Assembly: GCA_018401435.1 (NCBI GenBank)
Contig: JAGYJW010000029.1
Span: forward strand, 27,211 to 91,210
Source: Deltaproteobacteria bacterium
Lineage (GTDB): Bacteria; Myxococcota_A; UBA796; UBA2385
Reading direction: 5' to 3'
Length of the DNA stretch: 64,000 bases
Position 1 is the first letter of the stretch, and each line of letters starts with the position of its first letter. The notes beneath the pieces are model-generated. The model ran no database searches, was not told the origin of the DNA, and was given only the letters and a program-made list of their open reading frames with translations. Below, one piece after another: positions 1 to 11,206 of this stretch. The position numbers were made by a program, and so were the translations under genes.

Positions 1-2
1 CC

Positions 3-302
3 TGGGCCGAGTGGTGGGTGGAGGACTACGCGGCGGCGCGCCTGGGGCCCAGCCTGGATGTCGGCCCCTGGCGGGTGGAGGCCCTGACCGATCTGTTGTG
101 GGCGCAAGGCCCCGGCCTGCCCGATGTGCGGGCGGTGGGCTTTGCCTGGCGCAACCACATCCAACCCAACCGGCTCTATGTGGACCTGGACCTGGGCTGG
201 GCGCCCTGGATCCCGCGGCAGGACGGGCCCGCCCTCAGCGCCTGGGCGGTTGTGGGAGTGGACTGGGGGCGCGGGGGCCTCAACGGGCCACCGGGGCCCT
301 AA
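3..302 (+). CDS. 3' end of an unidentified protein (5' truncated by window edge)
   Basis: An open frame enters from the left edge and ends at a TAA at 300-302, leaving 99 residues. A GTG at 18 lies in frame but need not be the real start, because upstream codons (WAEWW) fit the same protein. The segment is rich in Trp, Pro and Gly, with short motifs such as FAWRNHIQPN and VDLDLGWAPWIPR. I see no recognisable domain, signal or membrane segment. Its stop codon overlaps the TAG stop of the convergent hydrolase gene (299-301), so no terminator lies between them. Function unknown. Confidence 0.5.
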   Translation, partial: WAEWWVEDYAAARLGPSLDVGPWRVEALTDLLWAQGPGLPDVRAVGFAWRNHIQPNRLYVDLDLGWAPWIPRQDGPALSAWAVVGVDWGRGGLNGPPGP

Positions 303-2266
303 CGGCCCGCCCCGCGGCTGGGGTCGCCACAGACGCCCGCACAGAAGTCGACCACGGTGCCGGTCTCGAAGAAGGCGTTGATCTGCTCCTGGCCGCTGAA
401 CTCGCGGCGGGGCCACTCGTGGGGATCCGGCGTTTCGGGCGGCACGTTGAGGTCGGGCACCTCGATGCCATAGTCGTACTCGACCAGGGCCGAGCCGGCG
501 TGGCCGCTGGCGACGGTCTCCAGGCCCCAGACCGGGCGGGCGGGGCTGCCGATCAGCGGGGCGCCGTAGGCCCGCGCCATCCACTGGGCACCCAAGGGCG
601 TCACCTGCTTGTCGCCGATGGCCACCTGCATCAGGACATCTTTGGCTGGCGTATCGGGCAGCGGGTTGGCCGCCGTCGAATCGACATAACCAGCGGGCTC
701 TGCGCTATCCCAGACCGTCTGCACCAGGGCCAGCCACAAGGAGATGTCCTTGGGGTCCGGCCAATTCAGGTTGAAGATGGTGAGGAAGGTGTCGAAGTCG
801 GAGCTGCGGGTGAGCAGCAGCGAGTAGGGGCCCCCCACCACGCCCAGCACGCCCCGCTGCACATCCTTGGACAGCGCCACGAAGCAGGCGCCCAGGATGC
901 CGCCCTGGGAATTGCCATAGTAGAAGACCTCGGTGGGGTCGATGAGGGGGGCCGCAGCCTCGGAGTCGGTGGCTTCCAACACAAGGGCCGGGTCTTCCAC
1001 CAGCTCGGTCATCATCAGCCGGGTCGCCACCTGGAACTCGACGAAGCCCTGGATGCTGCGCTCGGGTACCGCTGATATATTGCCGATATCGTTCTGGACG
1101 AGGACCGCGATCATGGGCGCGTCCTGGGACTTCATGCCCGTCCAATCCACCGCGAAGAGCACCCAGCCATAGCGGTCGGCCATCTCGGCCAGGTAGCCGC
1201 CCTCGACCTCGCCCTGGCCGCCCAGCAGGCCGTGCCCGTATTGCACCAGGGTGCCCGCGCGCCGCTCCTGCACCAGGCTATTGGGCACGATCACGGTGAA
1301 GGGCACCTCGGTCGTGCCATTCTGGAAGGGCAGGTTGTCCTCGTCCCGGGTGAGCAAGGCGCCGGGGCCGTCTTTGTCGGTGAAGAGAGGGGCCGTGAAG
1401 CTGCCGAAGACCCGGAAGGCCGTGTGCTCGTCGGGGGCGACCTCTATGCTGTCGATGCGGTAGTCGATGCCCCCCGAGACGGCGTCCAGGGCGCGATCCC
1501 GCGCGGCCACGGCCTGGCCGGTGATGCCCTCCCGGCTGCCGGTCACGAAGTCCCAAGACAGCTGCGTGTCGGCGGGATCCCAGCCCTGGGCCTGCAAGGC
1601 GGGGAAGATCACATCGGCGTAGAGCGCCCGGCGGCCTTCGATGTCGCTGTCGTCGGTGGCGCCACCATCCCGCAGGGCCACATAGGCCTCGGGGGCGGGA
1701 ACCGCCGCGCCGGTGGCGTCCACCAGGTTGCGCAGGCCCACGACATAGCGGTGTCCGAATGCCAGGGGCTGGGCCGGACGCAGCATCAGCACGGAATTCT
1801 CGCTGTCTTCCAGCCGCACGTCCCGCTCGACCCAGTGGGCCACCCGCTCGCCGGTGTCCAGGTCCACGATCAGGGTGGGGGAGTCGTCTTCCAGGCTGGC
1901 GCCGATGTCGTCAAAGCCGGCCACGCCCGCCACCGTCACGGTGGGCAGGTGGGCCATGATCGGACCGGCGATGGTCCAGCCGTCGCGCTCATTCCACAGG
2001 GCAGGGGAGGCGTGCACCCCGCGGGTATTGGCCGGCAGCGTGGTCTCGCCCAGGTTCACCCGCCAGCCCGTGGGGGTGCTGCTGTCCTCCACCATGTAGA
2101 AGGTGCTGGGGAAGGGGTAGCCGCAGGCCTCGGGCGAGAGGGGATCGCAGTCGCCGAAGGGGGCCGCCTCGACCCCCGGGCTGTCACCGGTCTGATCCTG
2201 GGCGGACTTGTCGTCGCCTCTGCAGCCCAGCAGGGTGAGGGCGATGAGGGCGGTGTAGAAACGCAT
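299..2266 (-). CDS. Secreted alpha/beta-hydrolase-fold lipoprotein (paralogue 1)
   Basis: Predicted 655-residue lipoprotein. It begins MRFYTALIALTLLGC, a short signal peptide with the acylated Cys near residue 15. The open frame extends upstream to 2488, but that stretch has no signal character, so the ATG at 2264-2266 is preferred. A Cys-containing segment with YPFPSTFYMVED and SSTPTG follows the signal. The hydrolase core shows an oxyanion-type strand QYGHGLLG and a nucleophile elbow YGNSQGG with Ser near 453; a candidate His lies in ETVASGHAGSA near the C-terminus, which ends in a Cys-rich tail. The protein matches the 11.2-13.2 kb protein along its whole length, so the two are paralogues. 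This family is common in myxobacterial genomes but I know of no assigned substrate. The esterase/lipase role is inferred from the fold. Confidence 0.75.
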   Translation of the reverse strand: MRFYTALIALTLLGCRGDDKSAQDQTGDSPGVEAAPFGDCDPLSPEACGYPFPSTFYMVEDSSTPTGWRVNLGETTLPANTRGVHASPALWNERDGWTIAGPIMAHLPTVTVAGVAGFDDIGASLEDDSPTLIVDLDTGERVAHWVERDVRLEDSENSVLMLRPAQPLAFGHRYVVGLRNLVDATGAAVPAPEAYVALRDGGATDDSDIEGRRALYADVIFPALQAQGWDPADTQLSWDFVTGSREGITGQAVAARDRALDAVSGGIDYRIDSIEVAPDEHTAFRVFGSFTAPLFTDKDGPGALLTRDEDNLPFQNGTTEVPFTVIVPNSLVQERRAGTLVQYGHGLLGGQGEVEGGYLAEMADRYGWVLFAVDWTGMKSQDAPMIAVLVQNDIGNISAVPERSIQGFVEFQVATRLMMTELVEDPALVLEATDSEAAAPLIDPTEVFYYGNSQGGILGACFVALSKDVQRGVLGVVGGPYSLLLTRSSDFDTFLTIFNLNWPDPKDISLWLALVQTVWDSAEPAGYVDSTAANPLPDTPAKDVLMQVAIGDKQVTPLGAQWMARAYGAPLIGSPARPVWGLETVASGHAGSALVEYDYGIEVPDLNVPPETPDPHEWPRREFSGQEQINAFFETGTVVDFCAGVCGDPSRGAGR

Positions 2267-2345
2267 GCAGCCTCCGTCGGGGGCGCAGCCTACCGCACCC
2301 GGCGCCCACCCTCCACGGTCGGGGTGGATTCTGGTCCCTGCACCC

Positions 2346-3320
2346 TCAGAAGGCCCAGCCGGCGGCCCCCACCAGCTTGCCCAGCAGGCCGGCGCGGTGA
2401 TCCTCGCTCTGGTTGCCTTGCAGCAGGCCCAAGGAGCCCCCCAGGGCCAGCCGGAGGTGGGCGCCGGGGGCCCAGGTGCAGCCGCCATGCAGGGCGGGCT
2501 GCAGCGCGGTGACCCCCCAGGCCGTCGCGTCGTACTTGACGTCCAGGCGCTCGTTCACCAGGGTCAGCCCCAGCTTGGCGAAGGGGCGGAAGGCCCCCAG
2601 CGGCAGGCTGAGTCCGGCCCGCAGCTCCAGGTTGAACAGGCGGAAGCGGTCGATGCAGCCGCCGGCCCCATCGGCCACATCCGGCCCACAGACCCGGGCG
2701 AAGACCACGGGGTCAAGATTGTCGGGGTTGTCGAACTGGTCGCGGTTTTCGAGCTGGTCGGTGGTGGCGACGATGGGGGCCAGCGCCCGCACGAAGCTCA
2801 AGCCCCCCTCCACCCCGAAGCGAAGCGCCTCGGGCCCCCCCCAGGCGTGGCCGCCATCCACCGACAGCGACAGGGCGCTGGCCCCCTGCACGGGCACGGG
2901 CGGCAAGAGGCTCAGGCCCACCGCGCTCTGGCCACGATCGTCTCCCGCGCTGCGCCAGCCGGCCACCAGCTGGGGAAAGACCGGTGAGAAGCTGGTATTT
3001 TCCTGCTTTCCGCTCAGGTTTTCCCGTGGTGGCGCAAAGGGGAAGGTGGCCAGATCGCCCCCCACCAAGAAGCCGGCGCGATCGCCGGAGAGCGGGCTGG
3101 TGAGCAGGGGCTGGTGCTGCATCGCAAAGCCCTGCTCCAGCATGGAATTGCCCAGGAAGCGGTAGAAATTGGCCTGGCAGTCCCCGTCGCCCTGGATGCA
3201 GCTCTGGAAGTCGGGGCTGCCCGAGATCAGGCGGGCGGAGCCGAAGCCCTCGGGCGGAGGGGCTGCGGCGGCAGACCCGGCCAGGGCAACCCAAATCAAG
3301 GTCATGCAGACAGGTCGCAT
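2346..3320 (-). CDS. Outer-membrane beta-barrel-like protein
   Basis: 324-residue protein with a signal peptide (start MRPVCMTLIW, likely cleavage after the SAAAA stretch). The mature part has many alternating polar/hydrophobic strands, such as LRFGVEGGLSFV, LELRAGLSLPLG and LRLALGGSLGLL. It ends in an aromatic residue (GWAF), as many outer-membrane barrels do. Its start overlaps the stop of the upstream gene as TGATG at 3318-3322, so the two are probably translated together. The open frame runs upstream to 3437 but that part is not signal-like. No specific family recognised; 'barrel' is inferred from strand pattern, signal and C-terminus. Confidence 0.6.
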   Translation of the reverse strand: MRPVCMTLIWVALAGSAAAAPPPEGFGSARLISGSPDFQSCIQGDGDCQANFYRFLGNSMLEQGFAMQHQPLLTSPLSGDRAGFLVGGDLATFPFAPPRENLSGKQENTSFSPVFPQLVAGWRSAGDDRGQSAVGLSLLPPVPVQGASALSLSVDGGHAWGGPEALRFGVEGGLSFVRALAPIVATTDQLENRDQFDNPDNLDPVVFARVCGPDVADGAGGCIDRFRLFNLELRAGLSLPLGAFRPFAKLGLTLVNERLDVKYDATAWGVTALQPALHGGCTWAPGAHLRLALGGSLGLLQGNQSEDHRAGLLGKLVGAAGWAF

Positions 3321-4288
3321 CAACCCTTGTCCTTGCCACCCAACACCCAATACAAGGTGAAGGCCTGGGTATAGCTGAAGGGGTTCGTGGGATTCAGGGG
3401 GATGCCCACCCGCAGGTGAAAGCGCGGCCAGGACCACTGCCAGGCCAGGCTGGTGGCGTTGGGCACGGTCTTGAGCCCCTGGCTCAACCGGACGGAGGCC
3501 CCCACGCTCACCTCGCTGTCGTTGGCCTCATCCACCGTCTGGGCGCCCGCAGACAGCACCCCGGTCACCAGCAGGTAGCTATTGGACTCCAGGATGAGGC
3601 TGCCCCGACGCGTGGGCCGCCAGTCAAAGGCCAGGTTGAGCTGGTGAAGCGCGAGGTTGGAGGCCCCATAGAGGCCACTCTCGCTGGCGCCGAGATCCCC
3701 GGAGATATCGGTCCCCAGCAGGGCGGCCAGCCCCTCGCTGATCTCCTTGCCGCTCAAGCCGCCATCCAGCTTGACCAGCCAGTGGCTGCTGCCCCCATGC
3801 AAACCGAAGTGCTCGTTGATCATCCACGAGGCCGTCCAGGCCAGGGGGGCCGCCGCGAAGCGCCCGGTGACGCCCTCCGCATCCAGCCGATCGAGGTTGA
3901 ACTGGTAATAGGTTGCTTTGAAGGCGACATCCACCCGCCGGGTCTGAATGGCCGTGACCTTGCCGCCGATGTTGGGGGCCACCACGAAGGCCAGCGGGTT
4001 GAGGCCCACCGACAGGTTGTCGAGCAGCCCATATTGCAGGTCGAAGGGGCCGATGCGCCACTCGCGCGGCCGGGTGGTGTAGGCGGTGAAGTCCGTCAGC
4101 AGCTTGGGATCGACCGGGGCGCCCTTCTGCGCCTGCCGGGCGGCGGCGGCAGCGGCCTTGCGGGCGTCTCGGCGGGCGCCGGCCTCGGCCGGTCCAGAAG
4201 CAAAGGCAAGGAACAGCAGCAGGCTGCCGACGAGGCGGTCATGGCGGGTGCACCCGGTGGGGCGAGGGGGAGGGCCAGACGCTACCAC
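3320..4288 (-). CDS. Exported beta-strand-rich protein, probable outer-membrane barrel
   Basis: 322-residue protein starting at a GTG. The first ~35 residues contain a hydrophobic signal (GSLLLFLAFASG) followed by Ala/Lys/Arg-rich sequence, then repeated amphipathic strands to the end (HLRVGIPLNP, FTLYWVLGG). It is coupled by a one-base stop/start overlap to the barrel-like protein downstream. The n-region before the signal is long and Pro-rich, so the true start is uncertain; no in-frame ATG sits closer to the signal. The next gene diverges from it across about 36 bases. No family assigned. Confidence 0.5.
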   Translation of the reverse strand: MVASGPPPRPTGCTRHDRLVGSLLLFLAFASGPAEAGARRDARKAAAAAARQAQKGAPVDPKLLTDFTAYTTRPREWRIGPFDLQYGLLDNLSVGLNPLAFVVAPNIGGKVTAIQTRRVDVAFKATYYQFNLDRLDAEGVTGRFAAAPLAWTASWMINEHFGLHGGSSHWLVKLDGGLSGKEISEGLAALLGTDISGDLGASESGLYGASNLALHQLNLAFDWRPTRRGSLILESNSYLLVTGVLSAGAQTVDEANDSEVSVGASVRLSQGLKTVPNATSLAWQWSWPRFHLRVGIPLNPTNPFSYTQAFTLYWVLGGKDKG

Positions 4289-4324
4289 CTGCGGCCCCGG
4301 GCGGTAGGATCAGCGGCCTGCCCG

Positions 4325-5996
4325 GTGACCGCCCTGCTCGCTGCCCTGCCCCGCACCCTCCGCACCCTCGGCCCTGGCCTCGTCCTGGGCCTCTGCTGCG
4401 CGGCCCTGCTGCTCTGGCCCCACTGGCGGTCGCCGGCTGCGGCCCTGATCGGCCACCCCAGCCTGGATTCCTGGTCCCACGCCTGGGGCGCCTCCTGGTT
4501 CGCCCAGACCCTCGCCGGGGGGGATCTGCCCTGGGAGGTAGACGGGGCGGCCTTTCCCGAGCGCCGGGTGCTCTGGTATCGGACCCCCTGGGCGCCCCTG
4601 CTGAGCCTGCCCGCCCAGCTCCTCTTCGGGCCGGTGGTGGGCCTCAACAGCCAGCTCTTCCTGCAGGTGGCCCTGGCGGGTCTGGGGGCTTTGTGTGGGG
4701 CCGCAGCCTGGGGGGGCGCGGCTATGTGGCCGGCGCGGCACTGGCCACCACACCGCTGCTTCAAGGCGAACTTTGGAATGGGGTGAGCGAGGCCTGCTGG
4801 CTGGGGCCCGTGGCCCTGCCGGCGCAGCGGGCAGCCCGGCGGTCGCGCTGGGCCGGCCTGTGGGTGGGCCTGGCGGGGGTGGCCACGCCCTACCACGGGC
4901 TGTCGGCGGCAGCGCGCTGGTGGGCACCCTCACCCTGATGGGGCAGACCGGCGCGGCGACGGCCGGGATCGCCTGCTGCGCCTGCTGCTCGCGGCGGCCT
5001 TGTGCCTCCTGGTGCTCTCTCCCCACCTGCTGGCGCTGCAAGCCGCGATGACCAGCCCGGACAGCTTCGTCAACCGGCCATTGCATTGGGGCGGGCACAA
5101 CCCAGCGGTGCTGCGATCCAATGCAACCGACCCCTGGGCCCTCTTTCATCCGGGCGACTTCTGGAGCCGCCCCTTTGAGGGCGATGAATGGTCGGTGGCC
5201 TGGCGGCGCACCCCCTACCTGGGGCTCAGCCTGCTCGCCCTCTCCGCCCTCAGCCTGCGACGCAAGCCCTCGGGATGGCCGCTGCTGCTGCCCGTGATCG
5301 GCGGCGCCGTGGCCTGTCTCGGCCCCTTCTTGTGGCTGGACGGGGACTGGGCCGCAGCCCTGGCGGCGGCTACTACCGGCTGCCCCTGGCCTGGGTGCTG
5401 GAGCACGCGCCGGTGTCCTTGGACCACCCCATGCGCTTCGCCGTGCTGGCGGTGGTGGCCCTGGCCGGGCTGGCCGACCGGGCGGTGGGGCGCCTGGGGC
5501 TGCTGCTGGCCCCCTCGTGGTGGCGGAGCACCTGCTGCTGGCCCCGGCCAGCTGGCCCCTGGCCACCAGCCCCGGCGCGCTGCCCGCGGTCAGCCAGCAA
5601 TTGCCCACCGCCGGGGCGGTCATCGATCTGCCCGCCGACGCCGGCACGGGCAACCGCACCAACGCCTACCTGCTCTGGCAGCGCCTGCACGGCCTGCCCA
5701 TCCCCTATGGCAACAAGGTCAGCGCCATGGGGCTGCCCTCGCGCAATGCCGCGCTCAAGTCCTGGGCCCTGCTCAGCCGGCGCGGGGGCGGCTATGTCGA
5801 GGGCTATGATCCCGAGGCCGACCTGGATGTCGCCGTGGCCGAGCTGTCCGAGCAGGGCTTTCGCTGGGTGATCCTGCACCCCGATCTGCTCCAGGATCCA
5901 CGCGACAAGTCCATTCACATCGACGCGGTCAGCGCGCTGCTGGGCCCACCAGAGGAGGTGGCGGGCGCCTACCGTTGGGAGATACCGGCGCCCTGA
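4325..5996 (+). pseudogene. Frameshifted multi-pass membrane glycosyltransferase-like protein
   Basis: One gene appears to be split over all three forward frames. Frame 2 from a GTG at 4325 gives a hydrophobic N-terminus (GLVLGLCCAALLLW). Frame 1 continues near 4700 (GYVAGAALATTPLLQGELW), frame 2 resumes near 4945 (LLLAAALCLLVLSPHLLALQ), frame 1 near 5365 (YYRLPLAWVLEHAPVSLDHP) and frame 3 from about 5515 to a TGA at 5994-5996 (GAVIDLPADAGTGNRTNAYL). The order of pieces matches the intact paralogues at 20.9-24.4 and 60.2-62.1 kb: a membrane half, then a soluble C-terminal domain. At least four frame changes are needed, so this is a decayed gene or a stretch with base-calling errors. Activity, if any, would be a GT-C-type transferase by analogy only. 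Confidence 0.6.
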
Positions 5997-6002
5997 GCGG
6001 CT

Positions 6003-8324
<2,322 letters not shown>

Positions 8325-8398
8325 GGGCCCCTCCGGAGCGAGGAGCCCATATTACCCGCGGGAGGCGGCAGCCGAAAGGGCGCGCCTGCCGATGGGCC

Positions 8399-9757
8399 TC
8401 AGCGTGCGGCGGGGTTGAGCACCAGGTCAGCGGGGTCGACCATGTCGAGGCTGCTGAGCACAGGGCGGGGGGTGCTGCCCGGGGTCCACTGCAGCAGCTC
8501 TCCGGCGCCCGAGCCGCTGTAGTTGCCCAGAATCGTGTTGCCCGCGCCATCCACCACCATGCCCCGGGGCAGGTCCAGCACGTCCAGCACGTCCGTGCCG
8601 GCGATCATAAGGTCCACGTCGCCGCTGCCGCGCAGGTCGGCGGCCGGGATGCGGGCCATCTCGCCCGAAGACCAGAAGAGCACGTCCATGGCGCCATCGT
8701 CGCGAAAGGACACATTCTCCGGTGCGGTGCACGCGATGGGAGTTTCGCCGGCCCGAGAGACCCGCAGGCTGAGATCCGGCGCGGTCGCGCCATCGCGGGG
8801 ATCATCGATGCGCACCAGGCGGTCGGCGTCGTAGTCGGTGATCCAGATGGAGCCGCGGCTGTCCACTTCCAGGTCCACCTTGCCCATCAGCCCGTCCACC
8901 GGCCGCATCTGATCGGGCTCGACCACCAGGGCGCCGCCCGTGGCGATGGCATGCTCCACGGCGCCGTGCTCCCAGCCGGCGAGGCCCGAGAAGCTGCCGT
9001 CGGTCTTGCGCACGGCCACCCACAAGGCCCCCGTGTCGTCAAAAACCAGGTCCGAGATGGGGGCGAAGTCATCGAAGATGGGGGCGCTCAGCTCGCCTGC
9101 GGGCTCGACCTCGCCCACGCCGGTCTGCTGGTCGGGGCTGAACCACAGCAGGCGCGAGCCATAGGTGGGCGAGGCCGCGGCCCACAGATTGCCCATGCGG
9201 TCGAAGGCGAAGCCGCGGAAGTCGTTGATATAGGCCACATCCATGCGGATATCGGCGGCCTGTTCGCCGCCTGCGGCCACCTGGTCGGCCTGGAAGGCCA
9301 CCAGGCTCTCGCCGCTGCTGGCCCAGAGGCGCCCGGCGCCGGGGTGCAGCTCCCAGGCAGCGGCCACGGTGGTCACGGTGTCATTGCCGACGCAGACCTC
9401 ATAGACAGTCTGCGAAGGCGCGCCCCAGGCCGCCCCGGTGAGCCCGGCGCCGTCCTCTTCGGCCCGCAGGATGACCACCGTGTATTGGCCGCCGGGCAGG
9501 TCCGTGAGGGTGATGCTCTCGTCGCTGCGGCCCACCTCGACCCCATCGGGACCATAGACCACCGCCTCGTTCTTCTGGAGCAGGCTGATGGGGTCGGGCA
9601 GGGCGGGCGCGCTGAGGTCGAGCTGCAGGGTGCCGGTGCCATCTGGGGTGCAGGCGCTATCCCCCGTGTCTGCACTGTCAGCGACGCCGCTGCCACCGGA
9701 GCAGGCCAGGGCGAAGAGGGCGATCAGGGAGGCAGGGAGGGCGGTGCGTGTGTACAT
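8399..9757 (-). CDS. Secreted lipoprotein with beta-propeller-type repeats
   Basis: 452-residue lipoprotein (MYTRTALPASLIALFALAC) with an Asp/Ser-rich linker after the Cys. An N-terminal Ig-like domain seems to span residues 40-130 (DGTGTLQLDLSAP ... LPGGQYTVVILRA). It is followed by NHL/SMP-30-like propeller blades: FAFDRMGNLWAAAS, LVFDDTGALWVAV, LEVDSRGSIWITDYD, MVVDGAGNTILGNY. These blades bind ligands or partners in known families; no catalytic signature is visible. It is the last gene of a minus-strand series of surface lipoproteins. The gap upstream (9758-9857) holds a palindrome and a weak promoter candidate. Confidence 0.7.
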   Translation of the reverse strand: MYTRTALPASLIALFALACSGGSGVADSADTGDSACTPDGTGTLQLDLSAPALPDPISLLQKNEAVVYGPDGVEVGRSDESITLTDLPGGQYTVVILRAEEDGAGLTGAAWGAPSQTVYEVCVGNDTVTTVAAAWELHPGAGRLWASSGESLVAFQADQVAAGGEQAADIRMDVAYINDFRGFAFDRMGNLWAAASPTYGSRLLWFSPDQQTGVGEVEPAGELSAPIFDDFAPISDLVFDDTGALWVAVRKTDGSFSGLAGWEHGAVEHAIATGGALVVEPDQMRPVDGLMGKVDLEVDSRGSIWITDYDADRLVRIDDPRDGATAPDLSLRVSRAGETPIACTAPENVSFRDDGAMDVLFWSSGEMARIPAADLRGSGDVDLMIAGTDVLDVLDLPRGMVVDGAGNTILGNYSGSGAGELLQWTPGSTPRPVLSSLDMVDPADLVLNPAAR

Positions 9758-9829
9758 GGGCGTCTTGGGTCCGGGGGGAGGTCGCGGGACAATACGCGTG
9801 GGCGCCTTGCCTATTCAGTTCATGACCTT

Positions 9830-9843
9830 CGAATTTCAATTCG
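9830..9843. other. Short palindrome downstream of imuA-like gene
   Basis: CGAATT and AATTCG flank a two-base centre. The site lies 14 bases beyond the imuA-like stop and 73 bases upstream of the propeller lipoprotein start, in an unusually AT-rich patch. Overlapping it on the minus strand, TTGAAA (9839-9834) could serve as a -35 element for the lipoprotein; no good -10 is seen. Operator or promoter use is a guess. Confidence 0.25.
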
Positions 9844-9857
9844 CCGGATCGGCACCT

Positions 9858-10496
9858 TCAAAGCGGGCGCAAGGCGGGCGGCCCCGACGAGATGGGTGAG
9901 GGGGGGGCCGGGCCATCCCGCCAACGAAGCTCGCGACCCGCGTGGCGCGGCGCCCCCTTGCGCACCCGCAGCCGCCCCCCCGCGAGCAGCTCCAGGCGCA
10001 AGGCCGCAGGCAAGGAGGGGTCGAGCGACTCCGAGAGCACGCAGAGGCCGGCGTCGCCCTGTTCCGCCGCATGTTGCAGGCGCCGCCCCGCCCGGGCCAG
10101 GGGCCCCGGGTCGAGGAGGATCACCAGGGGGAAGACCCCGCAGCGCAAGAGCTGTTCGGCCGCCCAGGGGGCCCGGGTGGCCCCCGGCCGCACCATCACC
10201 AGCTGGTCGAGGAGCACCCCGCGCAGGCCCGGTGGGTTCAACCAGCCGACGGGATCGACGATGGCCACGCGCTGTTCGCTGAGGGTGAGGGCCTGCATGG
10301 CCGGCAGCAGCAGATCGATGCGCCCGCTGCCCGCCGGCCCGCAGATCTCGGAGAGCCCCGGCCGGGGCCACCCATCAATCACCCCGTCCAGCAGCGCATT
10401 GCCAACGGGCAGACGCACCAGGGGCGCCGCCCGCACCGGGGCCACGCGGGCCAGGTGCGAGCGCAGGAGGGCGACAGCGGCGGCACGGTCGGACAT
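9858..10496 (-). CDS. imuA: ImuA-like RecA-fold protein (SOS mutagenesis), orphan
   Basis: 212-residue cytoplasmic protein. It resembles ImuA/RecA-fold proteins that partner ImuB and DnaE2 in damage-induced mutagenesis. Seen: GLSEICGPAGSGRIDLLLP near residue 48, a P-loop-like strand-loop-helix with Arg where Walker A has Lys-Thr/Ser; a Walker-B-like hydrophobic strand FPLVILLDPG near 120; and LCVLSESLDPSLP near 152. The C-terminus is basic and Pro-rich. Start MSDRAAAVALL at an ATG only two bases from a LexA-like box. No imuB or dnaE2 lies in this window, so it is an orphan here or its partners are elsewhere. The altered P-loop suggests weak or no ATP hydrolysis. Confidence 0.7.
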   Translation of the reverse strand: MSDRAAAVALLRSHLARVAPVRAAPLVRLPVGNALLDGVIDGWPRPGLSEICGPAGSGRIDLLLPAMQALTLSEQRVAIVDPVGWLNPPGLRGVLLDQLVMVRPGATRAPWAAEQLLRCGVFPLVILLDPGPLARAGRRLQHAAEQGDAGLCVLSESLDPSLPAALRLELLAGGRLRVRKGAPRHAGRELRWRDGPAPPSPISSGPPALRPL

Positions 10497-10498
10497 GA

Positions 10499-10516
10499 CC
10501 TGAACATATCGTCAGG
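10499..10516 (-). promoter_or_regulatory. LexA-box-like operator at imuA start
   Basis: On the minus strand the site reads CCTGACGATATGTTCAGG: perfect 5-base arms CCTGA/TCAGG around an 8-base centre, ending two bases before the imuA ATG. As I recall it, the Myxococcus xanthus LexA consensus is CTRHAMRYBYGTTCAGS. The site matches 14 of 17 positions, including the whole GTTCAG half. Its position over the ribosome-binding region would block initiation, as expected for SOS repression. Confidence 0.6.
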
Positions 10517-10541
10517 CTGTGAGGAGTGGCCAGCCCAATAA

Positions 10542-10560
10542 TCGGACATAAAGTGTCCGA
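10542..10560. promoter_or_regulatory. Perfect 7-bp inverted repeat between IPT lipoprotein and imuA
   Basis: TCGGACA and TGTCCGA arms around a 5-base centre, directly after the stop of the IPT lipoprotein (minus strand) and about 46 bases upstream of the imuA ATG. It could be a weak terminator hairpin (the following TTATT is a poor U-tract) or a second regulator site for imuA. The sequence alone does not decide. Confidence 0.45.
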
Positions 10561-10561
10561 C

Positions 10562-11206
10562 CTATCCCGTCTTCGGCGCGATCAGGGGCCGCCGCCCGCA
10601 CCAAGCGGCTTGCCCAGCCGCTGCGCCGAGCTGCTCGGCCAGGCCCTCCAGGGCCACCGCAGGGTCGGCGTCGTAGAGGTGGCGGCGCCCATCCTGGCCC
10701 ACCACCCAGATGCTGGAGCAGCCTCCGGCAGCCGCCGGCTGATCCTCCACCTGCACCTGCACCAGGCCGCTCACCGGCAGGCGCAGGTTCTCCAGGGGCT
10801 TGCCGGCCTGGCGAAGATCGATCTCGACGGCGTCCCCCGCCGCGTTGACCCGGGCAAAGAGCTGCAGATCGCTGGCACAGGGGTCGGCGATCTCGGCCGC
10901 CGGCGCCGCAACCGTGAAGAAGAAGGCCTCCTCTGCCCGCGTGCCCCGCCCATCGGTCACCACCAGCGCCGCCGGGCCCGGGGGCAAGCCCTCGGGCACC
11001 ACGCCCCGCAGGGTCTCGGCGTCCACGGCCACGACATCCACCAGGGGGCGCCCGCCCAGGGCCGCCGACGCGCCAGCGCCCAGACCCACCCCCTTGACCA
11101 CCAGCGCCGTGCCCGAGGGCCCCGTGACGGGGTCCAGGCCCGTGATGCGCGGAGGTGGGTCAGAACAGGCGAGACCCAACAGAAGCAGCGGCAAGGAGCG
11201 GGTCAT
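10562..11206 (-). CDS. IPT/TIG-domain lipoprotein
   Basis: 214-residue lipoprotein (MTRSLPLLLLGLAC, short signal). Residues ~18-100 look like an IPT/TIG Ig-like fold: PRITGLDPVTGPSGTALVVKGVGLG is the typical entry strand and ALVVTDGRGTRAE the exit strand. The rest is a small domain with Cys pairs (DPCASDLQLF, GGCSSIWVVG) and no known match. The start overlaps the stop of the upstream hydrolase lipoprotein as ATGA (11203-11206), so they are translationally coupled. Probably a periplasmic or surface partner of that hydrolase; the partnership is inferred from coupling only. Confidence 0.7.
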   Translation of the reverse strand: MTRSLPLLLLGLACSDPPPRITGLDPVTGPSGTALVVKGVGLGAGASAALGGRPLVDVVAVDAETLRGVVPEGLPPGPAALVVTDGRGTRAEEAFFFTVAAPAAEIADPCASDLQLFARVNAAGDAVEIDLRQAGKPLENLRLPVSGLVQVQVEDQPAAAGGCSSIWVVGQDGRRHLYDADPAVALEGLAEQLGAAAGQAAWCGRRPLIAPKTG

